34,539 nt of DNA, taken from contig CALYPO010000011.1 in assembly GCA_945276085.1 (NCBI GenBank), positions 1-34,539 on the forward strand. The letters run 5' to 3'. The first letter of the stretch is position 1. The number at the start of each line of letters is the position of its first letter. Source of the DNA: an uncultured Gilliamella sp. Lineage in GTDB: Bacteria > Pseudomonadota > Gammaproteobacteria > Enterobacterales > Orbaceae. Shown here in pieces: positions 1 to 8,205 of the stretch. A program made the position numbers and the translations under genes. A model generated the notes under the pieces. The model ran no database searches. It saw only the letters and a program-made list of their open reading frames with translations, and was not told where the DNA came from.

Positions 1-30
1 TTTAAGATAGCCACTTGGGTTACTTTCTTT

Positions 31-36
31 TATAAT
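31..36 (+). promoter_or_regulatory. Candidate -10 element upstream of purL
   Basis: A perfect TATAAT lies 45 bases upstream of the purL start. No good -35 hexamer is present at 16-18 bases spacing, so this is only a candidate. I see no PurR-type palindrome (ACGCAAACGTTTGCGT-like) in the 81 bases before purL, but the window may cut the leader short. Confidence 0.35.
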
Positions 37-81
37 ATTGCTCTATTTTTACTTATTTTTGGCTTAAAAAGAGTAACTTAC

Positions 82-3000
82 ATGAAAATCTTAGCTGGTT
101 GTTCTGCTCTATCTGCATTTCGTATTAGTAAAATCTTATCAACTTGCCGTGAAACATCGATTCCTGTTATTAACTTAGAAGCGCAATACATTCACTTTAT
201 TGACTTGTTTGGTGATTTAACAGCGGATCAACAATCTACGCTCGAAAGTTTGTTGCAATATGGTTCTAAAAATGCCCAAATCGATATTCAAAATAAAGAC
301 AGTAAATTACTCTTTTTAGTTACACCTCGAGCCGGTACGATTTCGCCATGGTCATCAAAAGCAACTGATATTGCACATAATTGTGGTCTATCGCACATCC
401 ATCGCATTGAGCGAGGTATTGCTTATTATGTGCAAGTGAGTTCGGCGTTAACCGACATCCAAAAAAATGAGTTTGCAGCATTAATACATGATCGGATGAT
501 GGAATCGGTATTAACGAGTTTTGATCAAGCTGATCAACTATTTAAAATTGAACAACCCGCACCAGTTGTTACCATTGATTTGTTAGGGCAGGGGCGACAA
601 GCTTTAGAGCAAGCCAATCTTAAATTGGGTTTAGCATTAGCATCGGATGAAATTGAATATTTAATCGAAAATTTTAAAAAGTTAAATCGTAATCCGACCG
701 ATATTGAACTTTATATGTTTGCACAAGCGAATTCTGAACATTGTCGACATAAAATTTTTAATGCTGATTGGGTTATAGATGGCAAAAAGCAGCCTAAATC
801 GCTATTTAAAATGATCAAAAATACGTTTGAAAGCACACCAGATTATGTCTCCTCGGCTTATAAAGATAATGCAGCGGTGATGGATGGCTCTATGGTTGGA
901 CGTTTTTTTGCTGATAACGAAAATAAAACCTATAGCTATTCTCAAGAATATGCAGATATTTTAATGAAAGTTGAAACGCATAATCACCCAACAGCAATAT
1001 CACCTTGGCCTGGAGCGGCAACCGGTAGTGGCGGTGAAATTCGAGATGAGGGTGCGACAGGGCGCGGCGCCAAACCAAAAGCAGGATTAGTTGGTTTTTC
1101 AGTATCAAATTTACGTATACCAGATTTTGTTCAACCTTGGGAATATGATTTTGGTAAGCCTGATCGTATCGTGAGTGCGCTTGATATTATGATTGACGGA
1201 CCTTTAGGTGGGGCTGCTTTTAATAACGAATTTGGTCGTCCTGCTTTATTGGGCTATTTTCGTACTTATGAAGAAAAGGTAAATAGTTACAATGGTGAAG
1301 AGGTTAGAGGTTACCATAAACCCATTATGCTTGCGGGTGGAATAGGAAATATTCGTCGTGATCATATTCAAAAAGGTGAATTTCCGGTAGGTTCTAAATT
1401 GATTGTTTTAGGTGGACCTGCTATGAATATCGGATTAGGTGGCGGAGCCGCATCTTCAATGACATCCGGTCAATCTGATGCTGATCTGGATTTTGCTTCA
1501 GTACAACGTGATAACCCTGAAATGGAGCGTCGTTGTCAGGAAGTGATAGATCGCTGTTGGCAATTAGGCGATGACAACCCTATTTTATTTATTCATGATG
1601 TTGGGGCGGGTGGGTTATCTAATGCCATGCCGGAGCTTGTTAATGATGGTGGTTGTGGTGGTCAATTTGAATTGAGAAATATCTTAAACGATGAGCCTGG
1701 CATGTCACCGTTAGAAATTTGGTGTAATGAATCACAAGAACGTTATGTGCTAGCTATTCGCCCCGAAAGTTTGATGCTTTTTGATAAATTGTGTCAGCGA
1801 GAACGCGCACCTTATGCTGTAATTGGTAGTGCAACGTTAAATAAAGCGTTGGTTTTGCATGATAATCACTTTAACAATAATCCTATTGATCTACCTTTAG
1901 ATGTTCTTTTAGGTAAAACACCGAAAATGTTACGCGATGTAAAAACCTATCAAGCTCATGGTGATAATTTTTCAACCTCTGACATTAATTTATATGATGC
2001 GGTAAAACGTGTGTTACATTTACCAACAGTTGCTGAAAAAACATTTTTAATTACTATTGGTGATCGAACTGTCACGGGTATGGTGGCACGTGATCAGATG
2101 GTCGGTCCATGGCAAGTACCGGTGGCTGATTGTGCTGTTACCACAGCGAGTTTAGATAGTTATTATGGTGAAGCAATGTCAATTGGTGAACGTGCGCCAG
2201 TTGCATTACTCAACTTTGCCGCTTCAGCAAGGTTAGCTGTTGGTGAAGCGATTACCAATATTGCAGCAACGAATATTGGTGATATCAAACGAATTAAACT
2301 TTCGGCTAACTGGATGACCGCTGCTGGTCACCCAGGCGAAGATGCCGGACTTTATCAAGCAGTGAAAGCTATTGGTGAAGAGTTATGCCCGGCTTTGGGA
2401 CTTGCTATTCCTGTTGGAAAAGATTCCATGTCAATGAAAACCACTTGGCAGCAAGATGGTGAACAAAGATCGGTAACTTCGCCGTTATCATTGGTGATTT
2501 CGGCCTTTGCTCGGGTTGAAGATGTTCGCAAAACTGTTACACCTCAACTTTGTGTAGATCAAGATAATACATTATTATTTATCGATTTATCAAAAGGTCA
2601 TCAGGCTCTTGGTGCGACAGCACTTGCTCAAGTCTATCGCCATTTAGGTCAAAAAACGGCAGATGTTCATGATGCTAAAGCGTTGGCTGGTTTTTATCAA
2701 GCTATGCAAATGCTAGTGAATCAACATTTATTGCTTGCCTATCATGATCGTTCAGATGGCGGCTTAGTGGTTACCTTAGCTGAGATGGCTTTTGCTGGAC
2801 ATTGTGGTATAGATGTTGATATTTCGATGCTAGGTCATGATGTGATTGCCGCGCTGTTTAATGAGGAATTAGGTGCTGTTATTCAAATTGCAAATAGTCA
2901 CTTAGATCAGGTAATGGCGTGCTTTAAGCAGTTTAATTTATCTCACTGCGTGCAAGTGCTTGGTAGTGCTAAAGTTGGGCAGCAGTTTATTATTCGAAAT

Positions 3001-3984
3001 CAATCAGCAGTTGTTTTTAGTGAGTCACGTTTAACGTTAAGAACATGGTGGGCAGAAACCACTTGGCAGATGCAACGCTTACGTGATAATCCGCTATGTG
3101 CCGATCAAGAACATCAGGCAAAACAAAATGAAAACGATCCGGGTCTAAATGTGTTATTAACATTCGATCCACAGCAAGATATAGCAGCCCCATTTATAGC
3201 CAAAGGTATAAAACCTAAAGTCGCTATTTTACGTGAACAAGGCGTAAATTCACATGTTGAGATGGCTGCCGCCTTTGATCGGGCTGGTTTTGCTGCAATC
3301 GATGTGCATATGACCGATTTACTTGCTGGTGACACCAGTTTAGATCAATTTAAAGCCGTTGTTGCTTGTGGTGGCTTCTCATATGGTGATGTGTTAGGGG
3401 CCGGTGAAGGCTGGGCTAAATCAGTGCTTTTTAATGAACGTGTTCGTCATGAGTTTGAACAGTTTTTTAATCGTAACGATACGCTATCTCTTGGTGTCTG
3501 TAATGGTTGTCAAATGATGTCTAATTTGAAAGATCTGATTCCAGGTGCTGAATTATGGCCACGTTTTGTGCGAAATTTATCAGAACGCTTTGAAGCGCGC
3601 TTTAGTTTAGTGCAGATTCAGCAAAGCCCTTCTTTATTCTTTACTGATATGGCGGGTTGTCATATGCCAATTGCAGTTTCACATGGGGAAGGACAGGTTG
3701 AAGTTAATGACGAAAATCATCTAACTCATTTAGAGGCAGCCAAACTTGTTGCTGTGCGTTATATTGACCACTTTGGTCAAGTTACCCAGCAATATCCGGC
3801 TAATCCAAATGGTTCACCTAATGGTATTACTGCTGTGACATCTAAAGATGGACGCGCAACAATTATGATGCCGCATCCAGAGCGAGTATTTAGAACGGTA
3901 AGTAATTCATGGCACCCTAATAATTGGGGGGAAGATAGCCCATGGATGCGGATATTCCGTAACGCTCGTCGGCAATTAGGTTAA
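82..3984 (+). CDS. purL: Phosphoribosylformylglycinamidine synthase (FGAM synthase)
   Basis: Fourth step of de novo purine synthesis in the cytoplasm: converts FGAR to FGAM using ATP and glutamine. At 1300 residues it is the large single-chain form of Gram-negative bacteria (E. coli about 1295). The N-terminal PurS-like and linker part is followed by two AIR-synthase-like halves; the first carries the glycine-rich [20 protein letters not shown] stretch near residue 315. A C-terminal class I glutamine amidotransferase domain starts near residue 1040. Its nucleophile is Cys1140 in GVCNGCQMM, with His1265 and Glu1267 in PHPERVF completing the triad. The ATG follows a short GAG Shine-Dalgarno element. 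The gene stands alone and converges on aroF across a shared hairpin. The reading frame is intact and I see nothing unusual in it. Confidence 0.98.
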   Translation: MKILAGCSALSAFRISKILSTCRETSIPVINLEAQYIHFIDLFGDLTADQQSTLESLLQYGSKNAQIDIQNKDSKLLFLVTPRAGTISPWSSKATDIAHNCGLSHIHRIERGIAYYVQVSSALTDIQKNEFAALIHDRMMESVLTSFDQADQLFKIEQPAPVVTIDLLGQGRQALEQANLKLGLALASDEIEYLIENFKKLNRNPTDIELYMFAQANSEHCRHKIFNADWVIDGKKQPKSLFKMIKNTFESTPDYVSSAYKDNAAVMDGSMVGRFFADNENKTYSYSQEYADILMKVETHNHPTAISPWPGAATGSGGEIRDEGATGRGAKPKAGLVGFSVSNLRIPDFVQPWEYDFGKPDRIVSALDIMIDGPLGGAAFNNEFGRPALLGYFRTYEEKVNSYNGEEVRGYHKPIMLAGGIGNIRRDHIQKGEFPVGSKLIVLGGPAMNIGLGGGAASSMTSGQSDADLDFASVQRDNPEMERRCQEVIDRCWQLGDDNPILFIHDVGAGGLSNAMPELVNDGGCGGQFELRNILNDEPGMSPLEIWCNESQERYVLAIRPESLMLFDKLCQRERAPYAVIGSATLNKALVLHDNHFNNNPIDLPLDVLLGKTPKMLRDVKTYQAHGDNFSTSDINLYDAVKRVLHLPTVAEKTFLITIGDRTVTGMVARDQMVGPWQVPVADCAVTTASLDSYYGEAMSIGERAPVALLNFAASARLAVGEAITNIAATNIGDIKRIKLSANWMTAAGHPGEDAGLYQAVKAIGEELCPALGLAIPVGKDSMSMKTTWQQDGEQRSVTSPLSLVISAFARVEDVRKTVTPQLCVDQDNTLLFIDLSKGHQALGATALAQVYRHLGQKTADVHDAKALAGFYQAMQMLVNQHLLLAYHDRSDGGLVVTLAEMAFAGHCGIDVDISMLGHDVIAALFNEELGAVIQIANSHLDQVMACFKQFNLSHCVQVLGSAKVGQQFIIRNQSAVVFSESRLTLRTWWAETTWQMQRLRDNPLCADQEHQAKQNENDPGLNVLLTFDPQQDIAAPFIAKGIKPKVAILREQGVNSHVEMAAAFDRAGFAAIDVHMTDLLAGDTSLDQFKAVVACGGFSYGDVLGAGEGWAKSVLFNERVRHEFEQFFNRNDTLSLGVCNGCQMMSNLKDLIPGAELWPRFVRNLSERFEARFSLVQIQQSPSLFFTDMAGCHMPIAVSHGEGQVEVNDENHLTHLEAAKLVAVRYIDHFGQVTQQYPANPNGSPNGITAVTSKDGRATIMMPHPERVFRTVSNSWHPNNWGEDSPWMRIFRNARRQLG

Positions 3985-3991
3985 CATAAAA

Positions 3992-4024
3992 ATTATCGCC
4001 GATAAAAGTCGGCGATAATGTGTT
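3992..4024. terminator. Bidirectional hairpin terminator between purL and aroF
   Basis: Perfect 11-bp inverted repeat: ATTATCGCCGA at 3992-4002 and its complement at 4009-4019, with a 6-base loop. On the minus strand the stem runs straight into a T-run, so it should end aroF transcripts efficiently. On the plus strand it is followed by the weaker GTGTTTTC, serving purL. Confidence 0.85.
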
Positions 4025-4033
4025 TTCAACCAA

Positions 4034-5119
4034 TTAAGCGGTTATTGGTTGTTGTTGTCTTTTTAATAAAGGCTCAGCTAACAAGCTATTCATTTTTCGT
4101 AATAACTCATCAGTGCTGTCCCAGTTAATACAAGCATCAGTAACCGATACACCATATTTAAAGTTTTCTTTTGGTTGTTCTGACGATTGATTACCTTCAA
4201 ATAAGTTACTTTCAATCATAACCCCAATAATTGAATTATTACCGTTCTCAATTTGCTCAATAATTGAATTAGCTACAATTGGTTGATTACGATAATCTTT
4301 ATTGGAATTAGCGTGGCTACAATCAATCATTAAATTTGGTACTAAACCGGCTTTTTCCATTTGAATTTCACATAATGATACGTTTTGAGCATCATAGTTT
4401 GGCGTTTTTCCACCACGTAAAATAACATGCCCGTGTGGATTACCCATTGTCTGTAGGACAGTAACTTGCCCTTGTTGATTGATACCAACAAAACGATGTG
4501 CCATAGACGCTGATTTCATCGCATTGATTGCAACATCTAAACTGCCATCTGTTCCATTTTTAAAACCAACTGGCATCGATAATCCAGAAGCCATTTCTCG
4601 ATGTGTTTGTGATTCAGTGGTTCTTGCACCGATAGCAGACCAACTAATTAAGTCACCGATATACTGTGGAGTGTTAGGATCTAATGCTTCTGTTGCCATT
4701 GGCAAGCCAATTTGCGCGATATCCAGTAATAATTTTCGTGCTTTTTTTAGACCATATTCAATATCAAATGAACTATCCATATGTGGATCGTTGATCATGC
4801 CTTTCCAACCAACGGTGGTTCTTGGTTTTTCAAAATAAACACGCATCACAATAAATAGATTATCTTTTACTTCATCTGAAAGTTTTTTTAATCGATGCGC
4901 ATACTCAATTGCAGCATCGGTATCATGAATTGAGCAAGGGCCACAAACAACAAGTAGCCGGTGATCGCGGCGTTCTAAAATATCAACGACTGTTTGTCTA
5001 GATAAACTAATTTGTTTTTCTAACTCACTTGATAATGGATAAAGTTTTTTTATTTCATCAGGTGTAATGAGCATGTGTTCATCTCGAATTCGAACATTAT
5101 TCAGTGTGTCTTTTAACAT
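4034..5119 (-). CDS. aroF: 3-deoxy-7-phosphoheptulonate synthase, tyrosine-sensitive type
   Basis: First step of the shikimate pathway: condenses phosphoenolpyruvate with erythrose 4-phosphate to give DAHP. The 361-residue protein is a class I (AroFGH) enzyme. Motifs include LLVVCGPCSIHD, RVYFEKPRTTVGWKG, GARTTESQTHREMASGLS and GFKNGTDG. The N-terminus (M-x-K-D-x-L-N-N-V) and the LATEALDPNxPQY-like stretch match E. coli AroF rather than AroG or AroH from memory, including Asn8 and the proline linked to tyrosine feedback. Tyrosine inhibition is therefore likely but inferred. An AGGAAAA ribosome-binding site precedes the ATG. TyrR-type operators overlap the predicted promoter, which agrees with the AroF assignment. 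Confidence 0.93.
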   Translation of the reverse strand: MLKDTLNNVRIRDEHMLITPDEIKKLYPLSSELEKQISLSRQTVVDILERRDHRLLVVCGPCSIHDTDAAIEYAHRLKKLSDEVKDNLFIVMRVYFEKPRTTVGWKGMINDPHMDSSFDIEYGLKKARKLLLDIAQIGLPMATEALDPNTPQYIGDLISWSAIGARTTESQTHREMASGLSMPVGFKNGTDGSLDVAINAMKSASMAHRFVGINQQGQVTVLQTMGNPHGHVILRGGKTPNYDAQNVSLCEIQMEKAGLVPNLMIDCSHANSNKDYRNQPIVANSIIEQIENGNNSIIGVMIESNLFEGNQSSEQPKENFKYGVSVTDACINWDSTDELLRKMNSLLAEPLLKRQQQPITA

Positions 5120-5153
5120 TGTATTTTCCTAGTTAAAATCATTTAAACTTTTT

Positions 5154-5171
5154 TGTAAAAAAAATATTACA
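5154..5171. promoter_or_regulatory. TyrR-type box 1, over the aroF -10 region
   Basis: The sequence reads TGTAAA-N6-ATTACA, one base off the E. coli TyrR consensus TGTAAA-N6-TTTACA. The invariant G and C are 14 bases apart, as required. It covers the candidate aroF -10 element, so binding would repress aroF. Confidence 0.7.
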
Positions 5172-5191
5172 ATTAACGGTTAATATGTAAA
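5164..5191 (-). promoter_or_regulatory. Candidate aroF promoter
   Basis: Read on the minus strand: a -35 element TTTACA (5191-5186), a 16-base spacer and a -10 element TAATAT (5169-5164), about 45 bases before the aroF start codon. The -35 is one half of TyrR box 2 and the -10 overlaps box 1. Another TATAAT lies on the minus strand at 5208-5203, but I find no good -35 for it. Confidence 0.5.
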
Positions 5192-5203
5192 CACAAAATT
5201 ACA
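5186..5203. promoter_or_regulatory. TyrR-type box 2, over the aroF -35 region
   Basis: A second TGTAAA-N6-ATTACA, identical in its twelve defining bases to box 1. The box centres are 32 bp apart, about three helical turns, which puts both on the same DNA face and suits cooperative binding. One half-site supplies the likely aroF -35 hexamer. Confidence 0.72.
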
Positions 5204-5311
5204 TTATAGTAAATGATATTTTGTGAATTTTACAAAGATAATAATTTAATGTTGGTATAATCGATGTTTTTTTGATTTTTTCTATACCAGAAAAGCTATT
5301 TTACACTTTAT

Positions 5312-5329
5312 TGTAATGAAATATTTACA
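5312..5329. promoter_or_regulatory. TyrR-type box 3, in the aroF-apbE intergenic region
   Basis: The sequence is TGTAAT-N6-TTTACA, one mismatch from consensus. It sits 126 bp from box 2 and 108 bp before the apbE start. It could be an upstream aroF site (E. coli aroF also has three boxes) or it could act on apbE. The rest of this 318-base gap is AT-rich with a TATAAT at 5256-5261; I see no other structure. Confidence 0.55.
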
Positions 5330-5437
5330 CTTTGCATGTTTGAAATGATTTATTATTAACAAGTCTTTGGTGATGGCTAGATTTTCCTATTTTATCATTG
5401 TAAGGTATTAAGATATTAATTTTAGGAACAAAGCAAA

Positions 5438-6358
5438 ATGAACCAAGGTAAGCGCTTGCTTAATTTGATGGGCACGAAGATTCAAATATGGCTAGAACAT
5501 GATGAGGTTGAACACTTATTGAATCAAGCTCAAAAAATGTTAATCGACTACGAACAGCGCTTTAGTGCTAATCGCTTAGATTCTCAATTAATGCAGGTTA
5601 ATCTTAATGCGGGTATTAAACCCGTAAAACTGCAATCTGATCTTTTTAGATTAATAAAAATAGGCAAAACTCAGAGTTTAGCAAAAAATAGTTTTTTAAA
5701 TATTGCAATAGGACCACTTATTCAAGCGTGGCGGGTTGGCTTTAGTGATGCTAGATATCCTTCTGTTTCAGAAATCAATCAGCTTTTAACACTCATTAAC
5801 CCTAATGATATTCTTTTAGATGAAGATAATTCATCTGTGTTGTTAAAGCATTCTGGAATGGCAATCGATTTAGGTGCGTTAGCCAAAGGTTATTTTGCTG
5901 ATAAAGTTATTGAATTTTTTAAACAACAAAATGCTCACGCAGCGTATATTGATTTAGGTGGAAATGTATTAACATTTGGGGCGTGTCCTTTTCATGATGA
6001 TGGATATTGGCGAGTAGGCATTCAAAATCCCTTCTTAACCAGAGGCAATGTGATTACTGTTTTGAAGATTCAAAATCAATCAGTGGTGACTTCTGGTATT
6101 TATGAAAGAACATTTAACTATAATGGTAAAACCTATCATCATATTTTTGATAGTCAAACAGGTTATCCTGTTGAAACCGATATTGAAAGTATTACTATTG
6201 TGACTGAGCATGCTATAGATGGCGAAATATGGACTACACAATTATATGGTTATTCTGCTCAACAGGTAATTAAGCAAATAAATAAAATTGACCATATCGA
6301 AGGGATAGTTATCACCAAAAATCATGAATATGCTAGTTCTAATGGTCTATTGATCTAG
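5438..6358 (+). CDS. apbE: FAD:protein FMN transferase (ApbE family), cytoplasmic
   Basis: ApbE enzymes split FAD and transfer FMN to a Thr or Ser of target proteins, using Mg2+. The 306-residue protein has family motifs: IDLGALAKGY (143-152), YIDLGGN (170-176), VTSGIYERTF (217-226) and HHIFDSQTGYP (234-244). It has no signal peptide or lipobox, so unlike E. coli ApbE it should act in the cytoplasm, where the large flavoprotein encoded at 8202 is also predicted to sit. That neighbour carries an FMN_bind domain with an SGAS acceptor motif, making it the obvious client. In the C-terminal motif, usually like DAWATAL, I read EIWTTQL (263-269), so a metal-binding Asp seems replaced by Glu263. This is a by-eye alignment. 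An AGGA ribosome-binding site precedes the start. The gene converges on lysR. Confidence 0.9.
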   Translation: MNQGKRLLNLMGTKIQIWLEHDEVEHLLNQAQKMLIDYEQRFSANRLDSQLMQVNLNAGIKPVKLQSDLFRLIKIGKTQSLAKNSFLNIAIGPLIQAWRVGFSDARYPSVSEINQLLTLINPNDILLDEDNSSVLLKHSGMAIDLGALAKGYFADKVIEFFKQQNAHAAYIDLGGNVLTFGACPFHDDGYWRVGIQNPFLTRGNVITVLKIQNQSVVTSGIYERTFNYNGKTYHHIFDSQTGYPVETDIESITIVTEHAIDGEIWTTQLYGYSAQQVIKQINKIDHIEGIVITKNHEYASSNGLLI

Positions 6359-6409
6359 GTATTTATATGATGTTACCGCGTTAACACTCGTTTAGTTTTC
6401 ATCTTTGTA

Positions 6410-7351
6410 TTATTGATTAAAAGAAGAGACGAAAAGGTTGACGAATTCTTTTTCAGCCACGCTAAGCATTTTATTTGCTGAATATGCAATGAAATAACTT
6501 AACGAGATGAATTCTAATGGTAGGGGGATCAAATTATATGCTAAATCGCCAGTTTTTCCGCAGATATTGACACTTTCCGGAATAAACGTCACCCCCATTC
6601 CTTTTTTTGCTAATTCGACAAGAGTAAAAATGTTACTGCTTTCAAGTACGATATCGGGTTTAATCTTATATTTTGCAATGAGGTATTCAATTTGTTGTCG
6701 TATACCTGAACCGTGAGACGTTAGAATAAGTTTTTCTTGCAATAATTTTTTTATAAAAGAATGATTACATTCAATATTACTTGTTTTTTTTCGATAAAGT
6801 TTAGAACTTTCTGGTATAAGTGCATAATAATGATGTTTACCACATTTATGACTAATTAAATTTGGGGATATTGTTTCAGGATTTTGCCCAATAAAAAAAT
6901 CGAGAGTTTGGTTAATGGTTTTTTCTTCACTGTTTTTGGGCATATATTCATGTAATTCGATTTTAATATTGGGATATTTTTGCATAAAAGCAGGTAGAAC
7001 TAGAGGTAATAAGTAGGTTCCTAAGCTTGGCAATACACCGATTTGAATTGCTGTGTAGTTAGTATCAGTATATTTTTGGATTTTTTTTCTAAACTGTTCC
7101 TGTTTGTTGACTAACGACGTGAGATATTCATAATAAATTTTTCCCGCTTCGGTTAACTGTAATGGGACGGTTTGTCGATTGATGATTTCAATACCTAGTT
7201 CATTTTCAATTTTTTTTATGGTTTGTGTTAGGTAAGATTGCGAGATATAAAGGTTTTGTGCTGCTTTGGTATAATTACCATGCTTAACTAAAACATCAAT
7301 ATATTGCAGCATTATTAGTGAATTAATTTTAGCCATTCCGCTTGTTTTCAT
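6410..7351 (-). CDS. LysR-family transcriptional regulator of the reductase operon
   Basis: The N-terminal winged helix-turn-helix spans about residues 10-70, including YTKAAQNLYISQSYLTQTIKKIE. The rest is a substrate-binding-like effector domain containing GVLPSLGTYLLPLVLPAF. The 313-residue length is normal for LysR. It is transcribed divergently from the FMN-reductase/flavoprotein/MFS operon across 227 bp, the usual arrangement for a LysR protein controlling its neighbour. The effector is probably the substrate imported or reduced by that operon, but this is inference. Start choice is uncertain: the first ATG is used, with AAAAAGG directly against it. The ATG at 7336 is an alternative with a better spaced but weak AAGCGG. 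Coding is noticeably AT-rich. Confidence 0.9.
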   Translation of the reverse strand: MKTSGMAKINSLIMLQYIDVLVKHGNYTKAAQNLYISQSYLTQTIKKIENELGIEIINRQTVPLQLTEAGKIYYEYLTSLVNKQEQFRKKIQKYTDTNYTAIQIGVLPSLGTYLLPLVLPAFMQKYPNIKIELHEYMPKNSEEKTINQTLDFFIGQNPETISPNLISHKCGKHHYYALIPESSKLYRKKTSNIECNHSFIKKLLQEKLILTSHGSGIRQQIEYLIAKYKIKPDIVLESSNIFTLVELAKKGMGVTFIPESVNICGKTGDLAYNLIPLPLEFISLSYFIAYSANKMLSVAEKEFVNLFVSSFNQ

Positions 7352-7372
7352 CCTTTTTAAGATTATAACAAA

Positions 7373-7394
7373 TTAGTTATAACCCCATAATTAA
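7373..7394. promoter_or_regulatory. Candidate LysR operator
   Basis: Imperfect inverted repeat TTAGTTAT-N6-ATAATTAA (one mismatch between arms), 22 bp upstream of the lysR start, where a LysR protein would autoregulate and act on the divergent operon. The region is very AT-rich, so chance occurrence is plausible. A second small palindrome, TATTG-CA-CAATA, lies at 7445-7456. Confidence 0.3.
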
Positions 7395-7578
7395 TCAGCT
7401 ATTTCACAAATATTTTTTTCTATTTTACACTAGATAACAAATCATATTGCACAATAATTAACATAATTAATAGAACAAGAATTTATTTTACCATTTTGTG
7501 TGATTAGCTAAAGAATTTGTATTACGAAAATTAAATATTAACAAAATTGTGCCGCAAGGTACTAAGTGAGGTTTTAAA

Positions 7579-8205
7579 GTGAAATTTGTTGCTATAGTCG
7601 GAACGAATTCTGATCGTTCTACTAATAGAAAATTACTGCATTTTATGCGAACGCATTTTGCCGAGAAAGCAGAAATTGAGGTCTGTGAAATTAAATCATT
7701 ACCAGCATTTAATGAACCTAAGGATAAAACTCCGCCAGCAGCAGTAAAAGAGCTATCAGATAAAATACTAGCCGCAGATGGTGTGATTATTGCTACTCCC
7801 GAATATGATCATTCCATTACCGCTGCGTTGAAAAGTGTTATTGAGTGGTTGTCTTATACTACCCGCCCTCTGATTAATAAATGTGTAATGATTGTCGGTG
7901 CTTCACATGGTATGTTGGGGTCATCAAGGGCACAGGCTCATTTACGCCAAATTTTGGATGCGCCAGAATTAAAAGCACGAATTATGCCAAGCTCGGAGTT
8001 TTTATTAGGGCAGTCGTTACAGGCTTTTGATGATCAAGGTAATCTTGTTTATGCTGATAAAGTCAAAGAGTTAGATGAATGCTTTGATGAATTTTTATTA
8101 TTTGTGTCCATTACTAATCAATTACTCAAAACAGCAAAAATTAATACAGATCAAAATAAAAAATTTAGTTGGAAACAGGCCGCAGAAGAAGGAGCATCGT
8201 TATGA
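7579..8205 (+). CDS. NADPH-dependent FMN-reductase-like protein (small subunit, HcrA/CrdA-like)
   Basis: The 208-residue protein is a flavodoxin-fold FMN_red family member. The N-terminus [17 protein letters not shown] is the FMN phosphate loop. [21 protein letters not shown] is the family PEYxxSxxxxLKxxIxWLS motif, and [20 protein letters not shown] follows. It should bind FMN and NAD(P)H in the cytoplasm. About half its residues match the N-terminal domain of the next protein, so the pair arose by duplication. It starts at GTG behind GTGAGG at proper spacing, and its TGA overlaps the next ATG (ATGA), implying translational coupling and a stoichiometric complex. The same pairing occurs, as I recall, in lactobacillal hydroxycinnamate reductase (HcrA with HcrB) and Vibrio CrdA/CrdB. 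It may feed electrons or have a structural or sensing role. Confidence 0.85.
   Translation: MKFVAIVGTNSDRSTNRKLLHFMRTHFAEKAEIEVCEIKSLPAFNEPKDKTPPAAVKELSDKILAADGVIIATPEYDHSITAALKSVIEWLSYTTRPLINKCVMIVGASHGMLGSSRAQAHLRQILDAPELKARIMPSSEFLLGQSLQAFDDQGNLVYADKVKELDECFDEFLLFVSITNQLLKTAKINTDQNKKFSWKQAAEEGASL

Noticed and set aside
1-81. PurR operator before purL
   Set aside because: No sequence resembling the ACGCAAACGTTTGCGT palindrome is visible in the available 81 bases.
4479-4838. 119-codon plus-strand frame antisense to aroF
   Set aside because: It overlaps the conserved core of aroF and has no recognisable motif; it is a shadow frame.
8169-8201. Upstream ATG extending the large reductase by 11 residues ([11 protein letters not shown])
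   Set aside because: The extension has no family match and overlaps the previous gene, while ATG 8202 has AAGGAG at good spacing and gives [10 protein letters not shown], parallel to the paralogue start.
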